Shown: positions 35,015 to 44,190, numbered from the stretch's first letter. The stretch: 45,343 nucleotides of DNA from Paracraurococcus ruber (GCF_004353985.1 NZ_SMOA01000026.1:1-45343); one strand, 5' to 3'. Numbers and translations: made by a program. The notes: generated by a model from the letters alone, not told the origin.

Positions 35015-36153
35015 CAGCGCAGCCCCAGCTGGCGGGCGATGATGCCGCGCAGGATCTCGCGGGTGCCGCCGCGCAGGCTGTAGCTGCGGGCGACCATGGT
35101 CATGATGCGCTGCATCTCCTGCACCTCGGGCGGCGTGCGGGCGGGGTCGAACAGGTCGCGCAGCGTCTCGGGCAGCGCCTGCTCGTAGTCGTTGCCGACA
35201 TCCTTTACCAATGCGGCCTCGCGGGCCGGGGTCTTGCCGTCCTGCAGCATGCCGGCGACCGCCAGGGACATTTCGCGCAGCGTGCCGGCGCGGGCCAGCA
35301 GGCGGCCGACGGTCTCGGCCGCGGCGGGTTCGGCGCGCAGATCGTCCAGCGCGGCGGTCAGCAGCGGCAGGGAGGAGAGGTAGCGTTCCGGCCCCGCCCG
35401 CTCGAAGGCCAGCTCGGCCGTCGCCTGTTCCCAGCCATTGCCTTCCTGCCCGACCAGCAGGCTGTCGGGGACGAAGACGTCGTCGAAGGTGATCTCGTTG
35501 AACCCCTCCTCCCCCACCAGGTCGAGGATGGGGCGGATGGTGATGCCGCTGCTGCGGCAATCCACCAGGAACTGGCTCAGCCCCTGGTGCTTCGCCTTGG
35601 GGTCGGGCGCCGGCGCGGTGCGCAGCAGCGCGATCATGAAGTCGCAGCGATGCGCGTTGGTGGTCCAGACCTTGCGGCCATTGATCCGCCAGCCGCCCGG
35701 CACCTTCTCCGCCCGGGTGCGCAGGCTGGCGAGGTCGGAGCCGCTGTCGGGCTCCGACAGGCCGATGGCGAAGGCCAGCTCGCCGGAGACGATGCGGGGC
35801 AGGAATTCGCGACGTTGTTCCTCGGTGCCCAGCCGCAGGATCAGCGGGCCTGACTGCCGGTCCCCGATCCAGTGGGCGCCGACCGGGGCGCCGGCCGCCA
35901 GCATCTCCTCCAGCACCACATAACGTTCCAGCGCGCTGCGCTCCCCGCCGCCATAGGCGCCGGGCCAGGTCATGCCGATCCAGCCGCGCCTGCCCACCTC
36001 GCGCGAGAATTCGCGGTCGAACCCCATCCAGGAATAGGCGCGGACCATGGGGGACCAGTGCCGCCCCGCCTCCGCCAGGAAGGCGCGGAGATCGGTGCGC
36101 AACGCCGCCGCCTCCGGCGGCAGGTCCCGCAAGTCGAAGCGCAAGCCGGCCAT
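35014..36153 (-). CDS. Acyl-CoA dehydrogenase, likely catalytic subunit of a heteromer
   Basis: 379 aa. FAD/substrate strings are AFAIGLSEPDSGSDLASLRT (about 127-146) and WRINGRKVWTTNAH. The C-terminal motif is LRGGTREILRGIIAR; the Glu of MCAD in YEGT is Gly here, but Glu251 in ELAFERAGPERY sits where isovaleryl-CoA dehydrogenase has its base. It oxidises an acyl-CoA to the enoyl-CoA with electrons to ETF. First gene of the operon with the short dehydrogenase, crotonase and aminotransferase. The start MAGLRFDLRDLPPE at 36153 fits the family. Confidence 0.9.
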   Translation of the reverse strand: MAGLRFDLRDLPPEAAALRTDLRAFLAEAGRHWSPMVRAYSWMGFDREFSREVGRRGWIGMTWPGAYGGGERSALERYVVLEEMLAAGAPVGAHWIGDRQSGPLILRLGTEEQRREFLPRIVSGELAFAIGLSEPDSGSDLASLRTRAEKVPGGWRINGRKVWTTNAHRCDFMIALLRTAPAPDPKAKHQGLSQFLVDCRSSGITIRPILDLVGEEGFNEITFDDVFVPDSLLVGQEGNGWEQATAELAFERAGPERYLSSLPLLTAALDDLRAEPAAAETVGRLLARAGTLREMSLAVAGMLQDGKTPAREAALVKDVGNDYEQALPETLRDLFDPARTPPEVQEMQRIMTMVARSYSLRGGTREILRGIIARQLGLR

Positions 36154-36272
36154 GGTCCGGTTCCCTCCTGCCCGTTTGGCGTCTGACTTGGCCCATTCCG
36201 GCCGGGCGCGCCACCCCCCTCGACAGGGCGGGGCGGGGTGGCTTTCCTGCCGGGGATGCGAGGGGGTGGGCT

Positions 36273-38606
36273 ATGCACGGCCTTGGGGACAAGTTCGGGA
36301 TCGGCCAGCCGGTACGGCGCAAGGAAGACGTCCGGCTGCTGACCGGGCGCGGCACCTATACCGACGACATCGACCGGCCCGGCCAGGCGCATGCCTTCGT
36401 CCTGCGCTCGCCGCATGCCCATGCCCGGATCGTCTCCATGGACACCGCGGCGGCGCAGGCGGCGCCCGGGGTGCTGGCGGTGCTGACCGGGCATGACGCC
36501 GCCGCCGACGGCATCGGGCATTTCCCGGTGATGGTGGATGTCCCCGGCAAGGGTGGGACGAAGCTGTTCCCCACCCCGCGCCCGATCCTGCAGACCGAAC
36601 GGGTGCGCTTCGTCGGCGACCCCGTCGCGCTGGTGGTGGCGGAGACCCGCGCCCAGGCGCAGGACGCGGCCGAGTTGATCGAGGTGGAGTACGAGACCCT
36701 GCCCAGCGTCACCGACACCGCCGCGGCGCTGGACCCGGGCGCGCCGGTGATCTGGGAGGCGAATGGCAGCAATCTTTGCGTGCTGTGGGACAGCGGGCGG
36801 GAGGCGGAGGCGGAGGCCGCCTTCGCCGGCGCCGCGAAGACCGTGCGCCTAGAGCTGGTCAACAACCGCGTTGTCGGCAACCCGATGGAGCCGCGCGTCG
36901 CCATCGGCGAATACGACGCGACGACGGAGAGCTGGACGCTGCACTCCCCCACCCAGGGCGTGATGCGGGTGCAGGACGGGCTGGCCCGGCTGGTGCTGAA
37001 GGTGCCGAAGGAGAAGCTGCGGGTGATCTCGCCGGATGTGGGCGGCGGCTTCGGCCTGCGCGGCAAGATTTTTCCTGAGTCTGGCATGGTTCTCTGGGCA
37101 GCCCGACGCTTGGGCAGGCCGGTGAAATGGCTCAGCGGCCGCACCGAGACCTTCATGTGCGACCCGCATGGCCGCGACCATGTCACCCGCGCGGAGATGG
37201 CCTTCGACGCCCATGGGAAGACGCTCGGCGTGAAGATCCGCACCTTCGCCGCCATGGGCGCCTATCTGCAGGATTTCGGGCCGCGCGTGCCGACCGTGGC
37301 GGGCGCGCGCATCATGGGCACGGTCTACGACATCCAGGCGTTGAACGCCCAGGTCAGCTGCGTCTTCACCAACACCACGCCGACCGATGCCTATCGCGGC
37401 GCCGGGCGGCCGGAACAGGCCTATGTGCTGGAACGGCTCTACGACTTGGGCGCCGAAGCCTTCGGCATCGGGCGGGACGAGATCAGGCGGCGCAACTACA
37501 TCAAGCCGGCGCAGATCCCCTATACCAACGTGGTCGGCAACGCGATCGACAGCGGGCTGTTCGCCGAGACGCAGGACCGCGCGCTGGCGCTGGCGGACTG
37601 GCAGGGCTTCCCGGCCCGGCGCGCCGAGGCGGCGCGGCGCGGCCGGCTGCGCGGCATCGGCCTCGGCTACTTCATCGAGGCCTCGGGCGGCCAGCCCAGC
37701 GAATGGGCGCGCGTGGCCTTCGAGGCGGACGGGACCGTCGCGCTGACCGTCGGCACCTTCAGCCATGGGCAGGGGCACGAGACCGCCTTCGCCCAGATCA
37801 TCCACCACAAGCTCGGCATCCCCTTCGACGCGGTGCGGCTGATCCAGGGCGACACGGCGGTGGTGGCGCAGGGCAACGGCACCGGCGGCTCCCGCTCCTC
37901 CCAGATGGGCGGGGTGGCGGTGGCGCGGGCCTCCGACCTCGTGCTGGCCAAGGCGCGGCGGCTGGCGGCGCACCGGCTGGAAGCGGCGGTGGACGACGTG
38001 GAATTCGCCGATGGCGTCTTCCGCGTGGCCGGCACCGACCTGGCCCTGACCTGGACCCAGGTGCTGGAGGCGGCGCAGGCGCCGCCGGAAGGCGAGACCC
38101 CAGGCCTCGACGAGCAACTGGTCTATACCCGCAGCACCGAGTGCAATTTCCCCAATGGCTGCCATGTGGCGGAGGTGGAGGTGGACCCGGACACGGGCCG
38201 CGTGGAGATCGTCCGCTACGCCGCCGTGGACGATGTCGGCACCGTCATCAACCCGATGCTGGTGCATGGCCAGAGCCATGGCGGCATCATGGCCGGCATC
38301 GGCCAGGCGCTGCTGGAGCACGCGGTCTATGACCCCGAGAGCGGGCAGTTCCTGAGCGCCAGCTTCCAGGATTACTGCCTGCCGCGGGCGGCCGACGCGC
38401 CGGGCTTCGACCTGGATTTCCACATCGTGCCCTGCCCGAACAACGACCTGGGCGTGAAGGGCGCCGGCGAAGGCGGGGCCTGCGGCGCGCCGCCGGCCAT
38501 CGTCTCGGCCATCTGCGACGCGCTGGGCATCCCGCATATCGACATGCCGGTCACGCCGGAGAAGGTCTGGCGCGTGCTGGCTTTGCGGGAGCGGAAGGCG
38601 GCATGA
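36273..38606 (+). CDS. Molybdenum hydroxylase large subunit (xanthine dehydrogenase family)
   Basis: 777 aa, normal length for the large subunit. It begins IGQPVRRKEDVRLLTGRGTY. The molybdopterin-contact segments include GGGFGLRGK (about 257-265), AYRGAGRPE (373-381; CO dehydrogenase would have a Cys here) and catalytic Glu733 in GVKGAGEGG. It hydroxylates an aldehyde or N-heterocycle using water. The [2Fe-2S] and FAD subunit genes that normally accompany it are absent on both sides. Codons 266-280 show strongly atypical codon use compared with the rest of the gene. RBS GAGGGGG is 8 bp before the ATG. Confidence 0.9.
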   Translation: MHGLGDKFGIGQPVRRKEDVRLLTGRGTYTDDIDRPGQAHAFVLRSPHAHARIVSMDTAAAQAAPGVLAVLTGHDAAADGIGHFPVMVDVPGKGGTKLFPTPRPILQTERVRFVGDPVALVVAETRAQAQDAAELIEVEYETLPSVTDTAAALDPGAPVIWEANGSNLCVLWDSGREAEAEAAFAGAAKTVRLELVNNRVVGNPMEPRVAIGEYDATTESWTLHSPTQGVMRVQDGLARLVLKVPKEKLRVISPDVGGGFGLRGKIFPESGMVLWAARRLGRPVKWLSGRTETFMCDPHGRDHVTRAEMAFDAHGKTLGVKIRTFAAMGAYLQDFGPRVPTVAGARIMGTVYDIQALNAQVSCVFTNTTPTDAYRGAGRPEQAYVLERLYDLGAEAFGIGRDEIRRRNYIKPAQIPYTNVVGNAIDSGLFAETQDRALALADWQGFPARRAEAARRGRLRGIGLGYFIEASGGQPSEWARVAFEADGTVALTVGTFSHGQGHETAFAQIIHHKLGIPFDAVRLIQGDTAVVAQGNGTGGSRSSQMGGVAVARASDLVLAKARRLAAHRLEAAVDDVEFADGVFRVAGTDLALTWTQVLEAAQAPPEGETPGLDEQLVYTRSTECNFPNGCHVAEVEVDPDTGRVEIVRYAAVDDVGTVINPMLVHGQSHGGIMAGIGQALLEHAVYDPESGQFLSASFQDYCLPRAADAPGFDLDFHIVPCPNNDLGVKGAGEGGACGAPPAIVSAICDALGIPHIDMPVTPEKVWRVLALRERKAA

Positions 38607-38628
38607 GGTCGGGCCGGAGGCGCGCGGA

Positions 38629-39765
38629 ATGACCCAATCCTTCCTCCCGGCCGTCTTCATGCGCGGCGGCTCCTCCAAGGGCGTGTTCTTCCACGCCAAG
38701 GACCTGCCGGCGGACCGCGCGGCGGTGGACCCCATCCTGCTCTCCGTGCTCGGCAGCCCGGACCCCTATGGGCGGCAGCTGGACGGCATGGGCGGCGGCA
38801 TCTCCTCCCTCTCCAAGGCCGTGCTGATCGGCCCGCCGAGCCACCCGGAGGCCGATGTGGACTACACCTTCGCCCAGGTGGCGGTGGACAGGCCGGTGGT
38901 GGACTGGAAGGGGAATTGCGGCAACCTCTCCTCCGCCGTCGGGCCCTTCGCGGTGGACGAAGGCCTGGTGCGCGTCGCGGATGGCGAGGCGCTGGTGCGC
39001 ATCCACCAGGTGAACACGCGGAAGATCATCCATGCCCGCTTCCCGGTGCGGGAGGGCCGGGCCGAGGTGCGGGGCGATTTCGCCATCGCCGGCGTCGCGG
39101 GGACGGGGGCGCGCATCCGGCTGGACTTCCTCGCGCCCGGCGGGTCGCAATGCGCCGCGCTGCTGCCGACCGGCAGCCCGGTGGATGTGCTGGAGATCCC
39201 CGGCTTCGGCCCGCTGCGCGCCAGCCTGGTGGATGCCGCCAACCCGGCGGTCTTCGTGGCGGCGGCGGATCTCGGCCTGACCGGCGCCGAGACGCCCGAC
39301 GCCATCGAGGCGCGCGCCGACCTGATGGCGCTGCTGGACCGCATCCGCCGCCTGGCCGGCGTTGCCATGGGGCTGGCGGCGACCGAGGCGGCGGTCGGCC
39401 TCGCCTCCCCCCGCGTCGCGCTGGTGGCGGGGCCGACCGCCGCCCGCACGCTGGACGGCGGGGTGCTGGACCCGGCCGGCCATGACGTGACCATCCGCAT
39501 GCTGTCCATGGAACGCCCGCACCGCGCCGTGCCGATGACCGGCGCCATGGGCCTTGCCGTCGCCTGCCGGGTGGAGGGCAGCATCCCGCAGGCCCTGGCG
39601 AGGCGCGGCGCGCGGCCGGAGGAGATCCGGGTCGCGCATCCTTCCGGCACGCTGGCGGTGGGGGCCGAGGTGCGGCGGGACGACACGGGCTGGCAGGCCG
39701 ACAGCGCGGTGGTGTTCCGCACCGCCCGCCGCCTGATGCAGGGGCAGGTCGCTTTGCCCCTGTAG
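38629..39765 (+). CDS. PrpF-like isomerase (4-oxalomesaconate tautomerase/aconitate isomerase family)
   Basis: 378 aa. The family start is FMRGGSSKGVFF (10-21), followed by DGMGGGISSLSK and NCGNLSS with conserved Cys97. PrpF-family proteins have a diaminopimelate-epimerase fold and shift double bonds or protons on tricarboxylates such as trans-aconitate or 4-oxalomesaconate. It begins 22 bp after the molybdenum hydroxylase gene in the same direction, so a joint role in heteroaromatic-acid or gallate-type breakdown is possible (inference). No acnD or prpB is nearby, so the methylcitrate cycle is not supported. Confidence 0.9.
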   Translation: MTQSFLPAVFMRGGSSKGVFFHAKDLPADRAAVDPILLSVLGSPDPYGRQLDGMGGGISSLSKAVLIGPPSHPEADVDYTFAQVAVDRPVVDWKGNCGNLSSAVGPFAVDEGLVRVADGEALVRIHQVNTRKIIHARFPVREGRAEVRGDFAIAGVAGTGARIRLDFLAPGGSQCAALLPTGSPVDVLEIPGFGPLRASLVDAANPAVFVAAADLGLTGAETPDAIEARADLMALLDRIRRLAGVAMGLAATEAAVGLASPRVALVAGPTAARTLDGGVLDPAGHDVTIRMLSMERPHRAVPMTGAMGLAVACRVEGSIPQALARRGARPEEIRVAHPSGTLAVGAEVRRDDTGWQADSAVVFRTARRLMQGQVALPL

Positions 39766-39796
39766 CGGCTTCGGTCGCCTGCCGGCCCGCTCCCGC

Positions 39797-39813
39797 CGCC
39801 GCCGCTGGCGGCG
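39797..39813. terminator. Convergent hairpin between prpF-like and phage-like genes
   Basis: CGCCGCC / GGCGGCG, 7-bp stem (39797-39803, 39807-39813), loop GCT, in the 70-bp convergent gap. No T tract is visible. Confidence 0.45.
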
Positions 39814-39835
39814 AGCGTCGGGCCAGGCCGCAAGG

Positions 39836-40504
39836 TCAGCTCCGCAGCGCCTCGGCCACCGGCCAGCCGCGTTCCAGCCGCTTGCACAGCCGGGCATAGG
39901 GCACGCCGGCGCGCTCGGCCGCCTCGTGCAGGGTCATCTGCCGGCCGCGCCAGGCGACCAGGCGGCGCGGCACGCCGCGGCGCGGCACATCCGCCTGCCA
40001 TTCGGCATTGTCCGGGCCGAAGGCGCGGGACGGGTCGGGGCGGACCAGGCGATGCCGTTCGGACGGCCGCGGGCCGACATCCTCGAGGAAGGCGGCGAAG
40101 CCCTGGCCCTTGCCGGCGCGCCAGCGGCGGCAGACCCGCACATCCTCCATCCGGTGCAGCATGGCCTGCCAGGCCCAGTATTCCGGCGCCGCCCGGCCAT
40201 TGGCCCGGCCGCCATGCTTCAGCAGCCTCTCCCGCGCCACGCTGGTGCGGACGCAGCCGCAGCTGCGGGTGGTGGCCAGGCGCAGCCGGTCCTCCCGCAC
40301 CTCGGTCAGGTTGCCGCAGTCGCAGCGGCACACCCAGCGGCGGCGGGAGAACTGCCCGCGCCACTCATAGGGCTCGCCCTCATGCTCAACCCGCAGCAGG
40401 CCGATGCGCGAGCCTGGCCGGACCGAGCTCGTCCGGCTGCCGGTGCCCCAGGCCGGGGCGTAGGACCGCCGCTTCCCGGACGTCTTGCGGGTGCGGGTTG
40501 CCAT
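39836..40504 (-). CDS. Phage-type protein with a Cys4 zinc motif, function unknown
   Basis: 222 aa, basic N-terminus (TRTRKTSGKRRSYAP). Residues about 55-90 hold a short zinc motif of form CRCDCG ... SCGC, followed by HGGRANGRAAPEYWAWQAMLHR and FAAFLEDVGPRPSERH. This order is familiar from HNH/AP2-like proteins of tailed phages and their relics; the histidine pair of an active HNH nuclease is not clear. The C-terminus MTLHEAAERAGVPYARLCKRLERGW looks like a small helix-turn-helix of the same family. It probably binds DNA. The upstream leader is unusually A+T-rich and structured, unlike its neighbours. Confidence 0.6.
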   Translation of the reverse strand: MATRTRKTSGKRRSYAPAWGTGSRTSSVRPGSRIGLLRVEHEGEPYEWRGQFSRRRWVCRCDCGNLTEVREDRLRLATTRSCGCVRTSVARERLLKHGGRANGRAAPEYWAWQAMLHRMEDVRVCRRWRAGKGQGFAAFLEDVGPRPSERHRLVRPDPSRAFGPDNAEWQADVPRRGVPRRLVAWRGRQMTLHEAAERAGVPYARLCKRLERGWPVAEALRS

Positions 40505-40526
40505 CCAGGTTTCTCCTCCGCGCCAT

Positions 40527-40617
40527 CGCCTGCCTGGGGGTCTTCTCCGGGCAGGCGGAGTCGCCAGAATCCTGATGCAAACAGACCCTGCTTTAATAGG
40601 GGCTCAACGCAAGCGTT
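40527..40617 (-). promoter_or_regulatory. Structured A+T-richer leader/promoter region of the phage-type gene
   Basis: CGCCTGCC (40527-40534) can pair with GGCAGGCG (40550-40557) around a 15-base loop in the 5' leader. Further upstream an A+T-richer stretch (about 40568-40617) contains AACGC-AA-GCGTT (40606-40617), a small palindrome that could be an operator. The base composition differs from nearby intergenic DNA. Confidence 0.35.
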
Positions 40618-40633
40618 ACGAATCCGCCAGTCA

Positions 40634-40657
40634 CGCGGCGCGGCGCCGCGCGCCGCG
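40634..40657 (-). terminator. Probable metH terminator
   Basis: CGCGGCGCG / CGCGCCGCG form a 9-bp stem (40634-40642 and 40649-40657) with a 6-base loop, 5 bp past the metH stop codon (40663-40665). No T tract follows. Confidence 0.5.
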
Positions 40658-40662
40658 GCGGA

Positions 40663-43600
40663 TCAGACGGAGAAGTATTTCGCCTTCGGATGGTGAAGCA
40701 CGATGGCGCTGGTCGATTGCTCGGGGTGGAGCTGCCACTCGTCGCTGATCGAGACGCCGATGCGCTCCGCCCCCAGCAGCCGCAGCAGCGGCTCCTGGTC
40801 CTCCAGCCGCGGGCAGGCGGGGTAGCCGAAGGAATAGCGGCCGCCGCGATAGCCCTGGGACAGCATCTTCTCCATGTCCCGGTCGTCGTGCTGGGCGAAG
40901 CCCCATTCGGCGCGGATGCGCTTGTGGACGTATTCCGCCATCGCCTCGGCCATTTCCACGGACAGGCCGTGCAGGTAGAGGTAGTCCTGGTAGCGGTTGT
41001 CCTCGAACCAGTCGCGCGCCATGTCGCTGGCCTTCTGGCCGACGGTGACGACCTGCAGGCCGATGACGTCGCGGGCGCCCGGCCCGTCCTCGATGTCGCG
41101 GACGAAGTCGGCGATGCACTCGCCATCCTGCTTCGGCTGGCGCGGCAGGCTGAAGCGGCAGGCCTCGGTCACCCCGTCCTGCTCGAACAGCACCAGGTCG
41201 TTGCCCTGGCCGGCGCATTTCCAGTAGCCGTAGATGGCCTGCGGCCGGAGGATCGCCTGCTCCTCCGTCAGCGCCAGCATGCGCTTGAGAACGGGGCGCA
41301 GCTCCTGCTTCGCCCAGCCGAGGAAATCCTCCAGGCTGCGGCCCTGCTTCCGGAAGCCCCACTGGAATTGGTACAGGCTGCGCTCGTTGATGAAGGGCAC
41401 CACGGCCTTGGGCGCCGCCTCGATCACCCGCGCGCCCCAGAAGGGCGGGTCGGGGATCGGCTCGCCCTCCGTCACCCGGCGGCGGCGCCCCTGGGCGTAG
41501 TTCACGTCCACCGGGGCGAAGCCGCGCGGGTCGGCGGTGCCCAGCGTCCGGCTCTCGTTCCGCGCCTTGCCCTTGCGCTTCGACTGCACCGCGGCGAGGT
41601 AGTCGTCGAAGCCGTTGCCCGTCACCTTGTCCATCAGGTGCAGGCCGTCGAAGGCATCCCGCGCATAGGCGACGCGTCCCGACGCATAGGCGCGGACGCA
41701 GTCATCCTCGACATAGTTGCGGGTCAGCGCGGCGCCGCCCAGCAGCACCGGCACGTCGAGGCCGATGCGCGACATCTCCTCGAGGTTCTCGCGCATCACC
41801 ACGGTGGACTTCACGAGAAGGCCGGACATGCCGATGGCATGCGCGCGGTGTTCCTTGACCGCCGCGACCATGTCGGCCAGCGGCACCTTGATGCCCAGGT
41901 TGACCACGCGGTAGCCGTTGTTGGTCAGGATGATGTCGACCAGGTTCTTGCCGATATCGTGCACATCGCCCTTCACCGTGGCGAGCACGATAGTGCCCTT
42001 CTCCTGCCCCTCGATCTTCTCCATGAAGGGCTCGAGGTAGGCGACGGCCGCCTTCATCGTCTCCGCGGACTGGAGGACGAAGGGCAGCTGCATCTTGCCG
42101 GCGCCGAACAGCTCGCCCACCACCTTCATCCCGTCCAGCAGGATGTCGTTGATGATGGACAGCGGGGCGATGCCCTGGTCCAGCGCGTCCTGCAGCTCCT
42201 CGTTCAGGCCCTTGCGGTCGCCGTCGACGATCCGGTCCTTGAGGCGGCCCTCGACCGTCTCGGCCTTCTTCTTGGCGCCGGTATCCGCCGCCTTGCGGCC
42301 GGCGAAGAGCTCCAGCATCCGCTGCAGCGGGTCGTAGCCCTCCCGCCGCCGGTCGAAGATCAGGTCCTCGGCGACCTGCACCTCCTCGGCCGGGATCTGG
42401 TGCAGCGGCTTGATCTTGGAGACATGGACGATCGCCCCGGTCATGCCGGCCTTCACGGCGTGATCCAGGAAGACGCTGTTCAGCACATGCCGCGCCGCCG
42501 GGTTCAGGCCGAAGCTGATGTTGGACAGGCCGAGGATGATCTGGATGTCCGGGAACGCGTCCCGGATCATCCTGATGCCTTCCAGCGTCCATTGGCCGAG
42601 CTTGCGGTCGTCCTCGTTGCCGGTGGCGATGGTGAAGGTCAGCGGGTCGATCAGCAGGTCGCTCTGCGGCAGGCCGTGCTTGTCGCAGGCGAACTCCACC
42701 AGCCGGCGGGCGATCCGCAATTTGTCCTCGGCCGTCTTCGCCATGCCCACCTCGTCGATGGTGAGGGCGATGACGGCGGCGCCGAATTTCTTGGCGAGGA
42801 TCAGCCGGTCCTCGGCCGCCTTCTCGCCATCCTCGAAATTGATCGAGTTGATGATCGGCTTGCCGCCATGCAGCTTCAGCGCGGCCTCGATGACCGGCGT
42901 CTCGGTGGAATCGATGACCAGGGGCGCGTTCACCGAGGAGGTGAAGCGGCGCACCACCTCGTTCATCTCGGCCATCTCGTCGCGGCCGACGAAGGCGGTG
43001 CAGAGGTCGAGGCTGTTCGACCCCTCCCCCACCTGCTCGCGGCCGATGGCGACGCAGCCATCCCAGTCATGCGCCGCCTGCCGCTCCCGCCAGGCCTTGG
43101 AGCCATTGGCGTTGCAGCGCTCGCCGATGGAGAAATACGCATTCTCCTGCCGCAGCGCGACCGCGCCATAGAGCGAGGCGACGGAGGGCACCCAGTGGTA
43201 CTTGCGGGCGACCGGCACCGGCCGATGCGCGGTCCCCTGCGCGCCGTGCCTGCGAAGCATGGCGTCCAAAGCGGCGATATGGGGGGTGGAGGTGCCGCAG
43301 CAGCCGCCGATCAGGTTCACCCCGTCCTCGCGGACGAAGCGCTCCATCCAGGACGCCATCTCGGCGGCGCCCAGCGGGTAGTGGGTCTTGCCGTCCACCA
43401 GTTCCGGCAGGCCGGCATTGGGCTGCACGCTGATCAGGCCGGGCCAGTTCTGGCTGAGCCAGCGGACATGCTCGGCCATCTCCTGCGGCCCGGTGGCGCA
43501 GTTGAGGCCGATCAGCGGCACGTCCAGCGCATGCACCACCGTGCTGGCGGCGGCGATGTCCGGCCCGACCAGCAGCGTGCCGGTGGTCTCGACCGTCACC

Positions 43601-44169
43601 TGCACGAAGACCGGGATGTCCTTGCCCGCCGCGCGGGTCGCCGCCTTGGCGGCGTTCACCGCCGCCTTGATGTAGAGCGTGTCCTGGTTGGTCTCGGTCA
43701 GCAGCGCATCCACGCCGCCGGCGATCAGGCCGCGGCACTGTTCCTCCAGCGCCGCCTGCAGCGCGTCGTACTGGATATGCCCCAGGCTCGGCAGCTTGGT
43801 GCCCGGGCCGATATCGCCGATGACCCAGCGGTCCCGGCCATCGGCGAAGCTGTCGGCTGCCTCGCGCGCCAGCTCCACCGCGATGCGGTTGATCTCGAAG
43901 GCCTTCCCCTCAAGCTCGAACTCGCCGAGCGTCACGGGGCTGCCGCCGAAGCTGTTGGTCAGCACCATGTCGGCGCCGGATTCGTAGTAGCTGCGATGGA
44001 TCTCGCGGACGATGTCGGGGCGCGAGAGGTTCAGCACCTCCGTGCAATTCTCCTTGCCCCAGTAGTCCTTGTCCACGTCCAGCGACATGGCCTGCACGCG
44101 GGCGCCCATCCCGCCGTCGCAGAGCAGCACGCGGTCGCGCAGGGCATCGAGGAGGTGCGGACGGGCCAT
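40663..44169 (-). CDS. metH: Cobalamin-dependent methionine synthase
   Basis: 1168 aa, all four modules of MetH. Homocysteine module 1-310 with zinc ligands Cys224 (GLNCATGP), Cys290 and Cys291 (IGGCCGTS). Methyltetrahydrofolate module about 340-620 (YFSIGERCNANGSK, SLDLCTAF). Cobalamin module about 640-880 with DVHDIGKN at 735-742, His737 being the lower axial ligand. The AdoMet reactivation module fills the C-terminus (about 900-1168; RGGRYSFGYPACP). It transfers a methyl group from 5-methyltetrahydrofolate to homocysteine. Only 21 bp separate it from the ArsR-methyltransferase gene upstream, so it is in that operon and not behind its own cobalamin riboswitch. Confidence 0.97.
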   Translation of the reverse strand: MARPHLLDALRDRVLLCDGGMGARVQAMSLDVDKDYWGKENCTEVLNLSRPDIVREIHRSYYESGADMVLTNSFGGSPVTLGEFELEGKAFEINRIAVELAREAADSFADGRDRWVIGDIGPGTKLPSLGHIQYDALQAALEEQCRGLIAGGVDALLTETNQDTLYIKAAVNAAKAATRAAGKDIPVFVQVTVETTGTLLVGPDIAAASTVVHALDVPLIGLNCATGPQEMAEHVRWLSQNWPGLISVQPNAGLPELVDGKTHYPLGAAEMASWMERFVREDGVNLIGGCCGTSTPHIAALDAMLRRHGAQGTAHRPVPVARKYHWVPSVASLYGAVALRQENAYFSIGERCNANGSKAWRERQAAHDWDGCVAIGREQVGEGSNSLDLCTAFVGRDEMAEMNEVVRRFTSSVNAPLVIDSTETPVIEAALKLHGGKPIINSINFEDGEKAAEDRLILAKKFGAAVIALTIDEVGMAKTAEDKLRIARRLVEFACDKHGLPQSDLLIDPLTFTIATGNEDDRKLGQWTLEGIRMIRDAFPDIQIILGLSNISFGLNPAARHVLNSVFLDHAVKAGMTGAIVHVSKIKPLHQIPAEEVQVAEDLIFDRRREGYDPLQRMLELFAGRKAADTGAKKKAETVEGRLKDRIVDGDRKGLNEELQDALDQGIAPLSIINDILLDGMKVVGELFGAGKMQLPFVLQSAETMKAAVAYLEPFMEKIEGQEKGTIVLATVKGDVHDIGKNLVDIILTNNGYRVVNLGIKVPLADMVAAVKEHRAHAIGMSGLLVKSTVVMRENLEEMSRIGLDVPVLLGGAALTRNYVEDDCVRAYASGRVAYARDAFDGLHLMDKVTGNGFDDYLAAVQSKRKGKARNESRTLGTADPRGFAPVDVNYAQGRRRRVTEGEPIPDPPFWGARVIEAAPKAVVPFINERSLYQFQWGFRKQGRSLEDFLGWAKQELRPVLKRMLALTEEQAILRPQAIYGYWKCAGQGNDLVLFEQDGVTEACRFSLPRQPKQDGECIADFVRDIEDGPGARDVIGLQVVTVGQKASDMARDWFEDNRYQDYLYLHGLSVEMAEAMAEYVHKRIRAEWGFAQHDDRDMEKMLSQGYRGGRYSFGYPACPRLEDQEPLLRLLGAERIGVSISDEWQLHPEQSTSAIVLHHPKAKYFSV

Positions 44170-44190
44170 GGGGGGCGATGTTCCCGGGGA

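Noticed and set aside
44170-44190. Possible cobalamin riboswitch before metH
   Set aside because: Only 21 bp separate metH from the upstream gene, too little for a riboswitch, and no B12-box-like sequence is visible.
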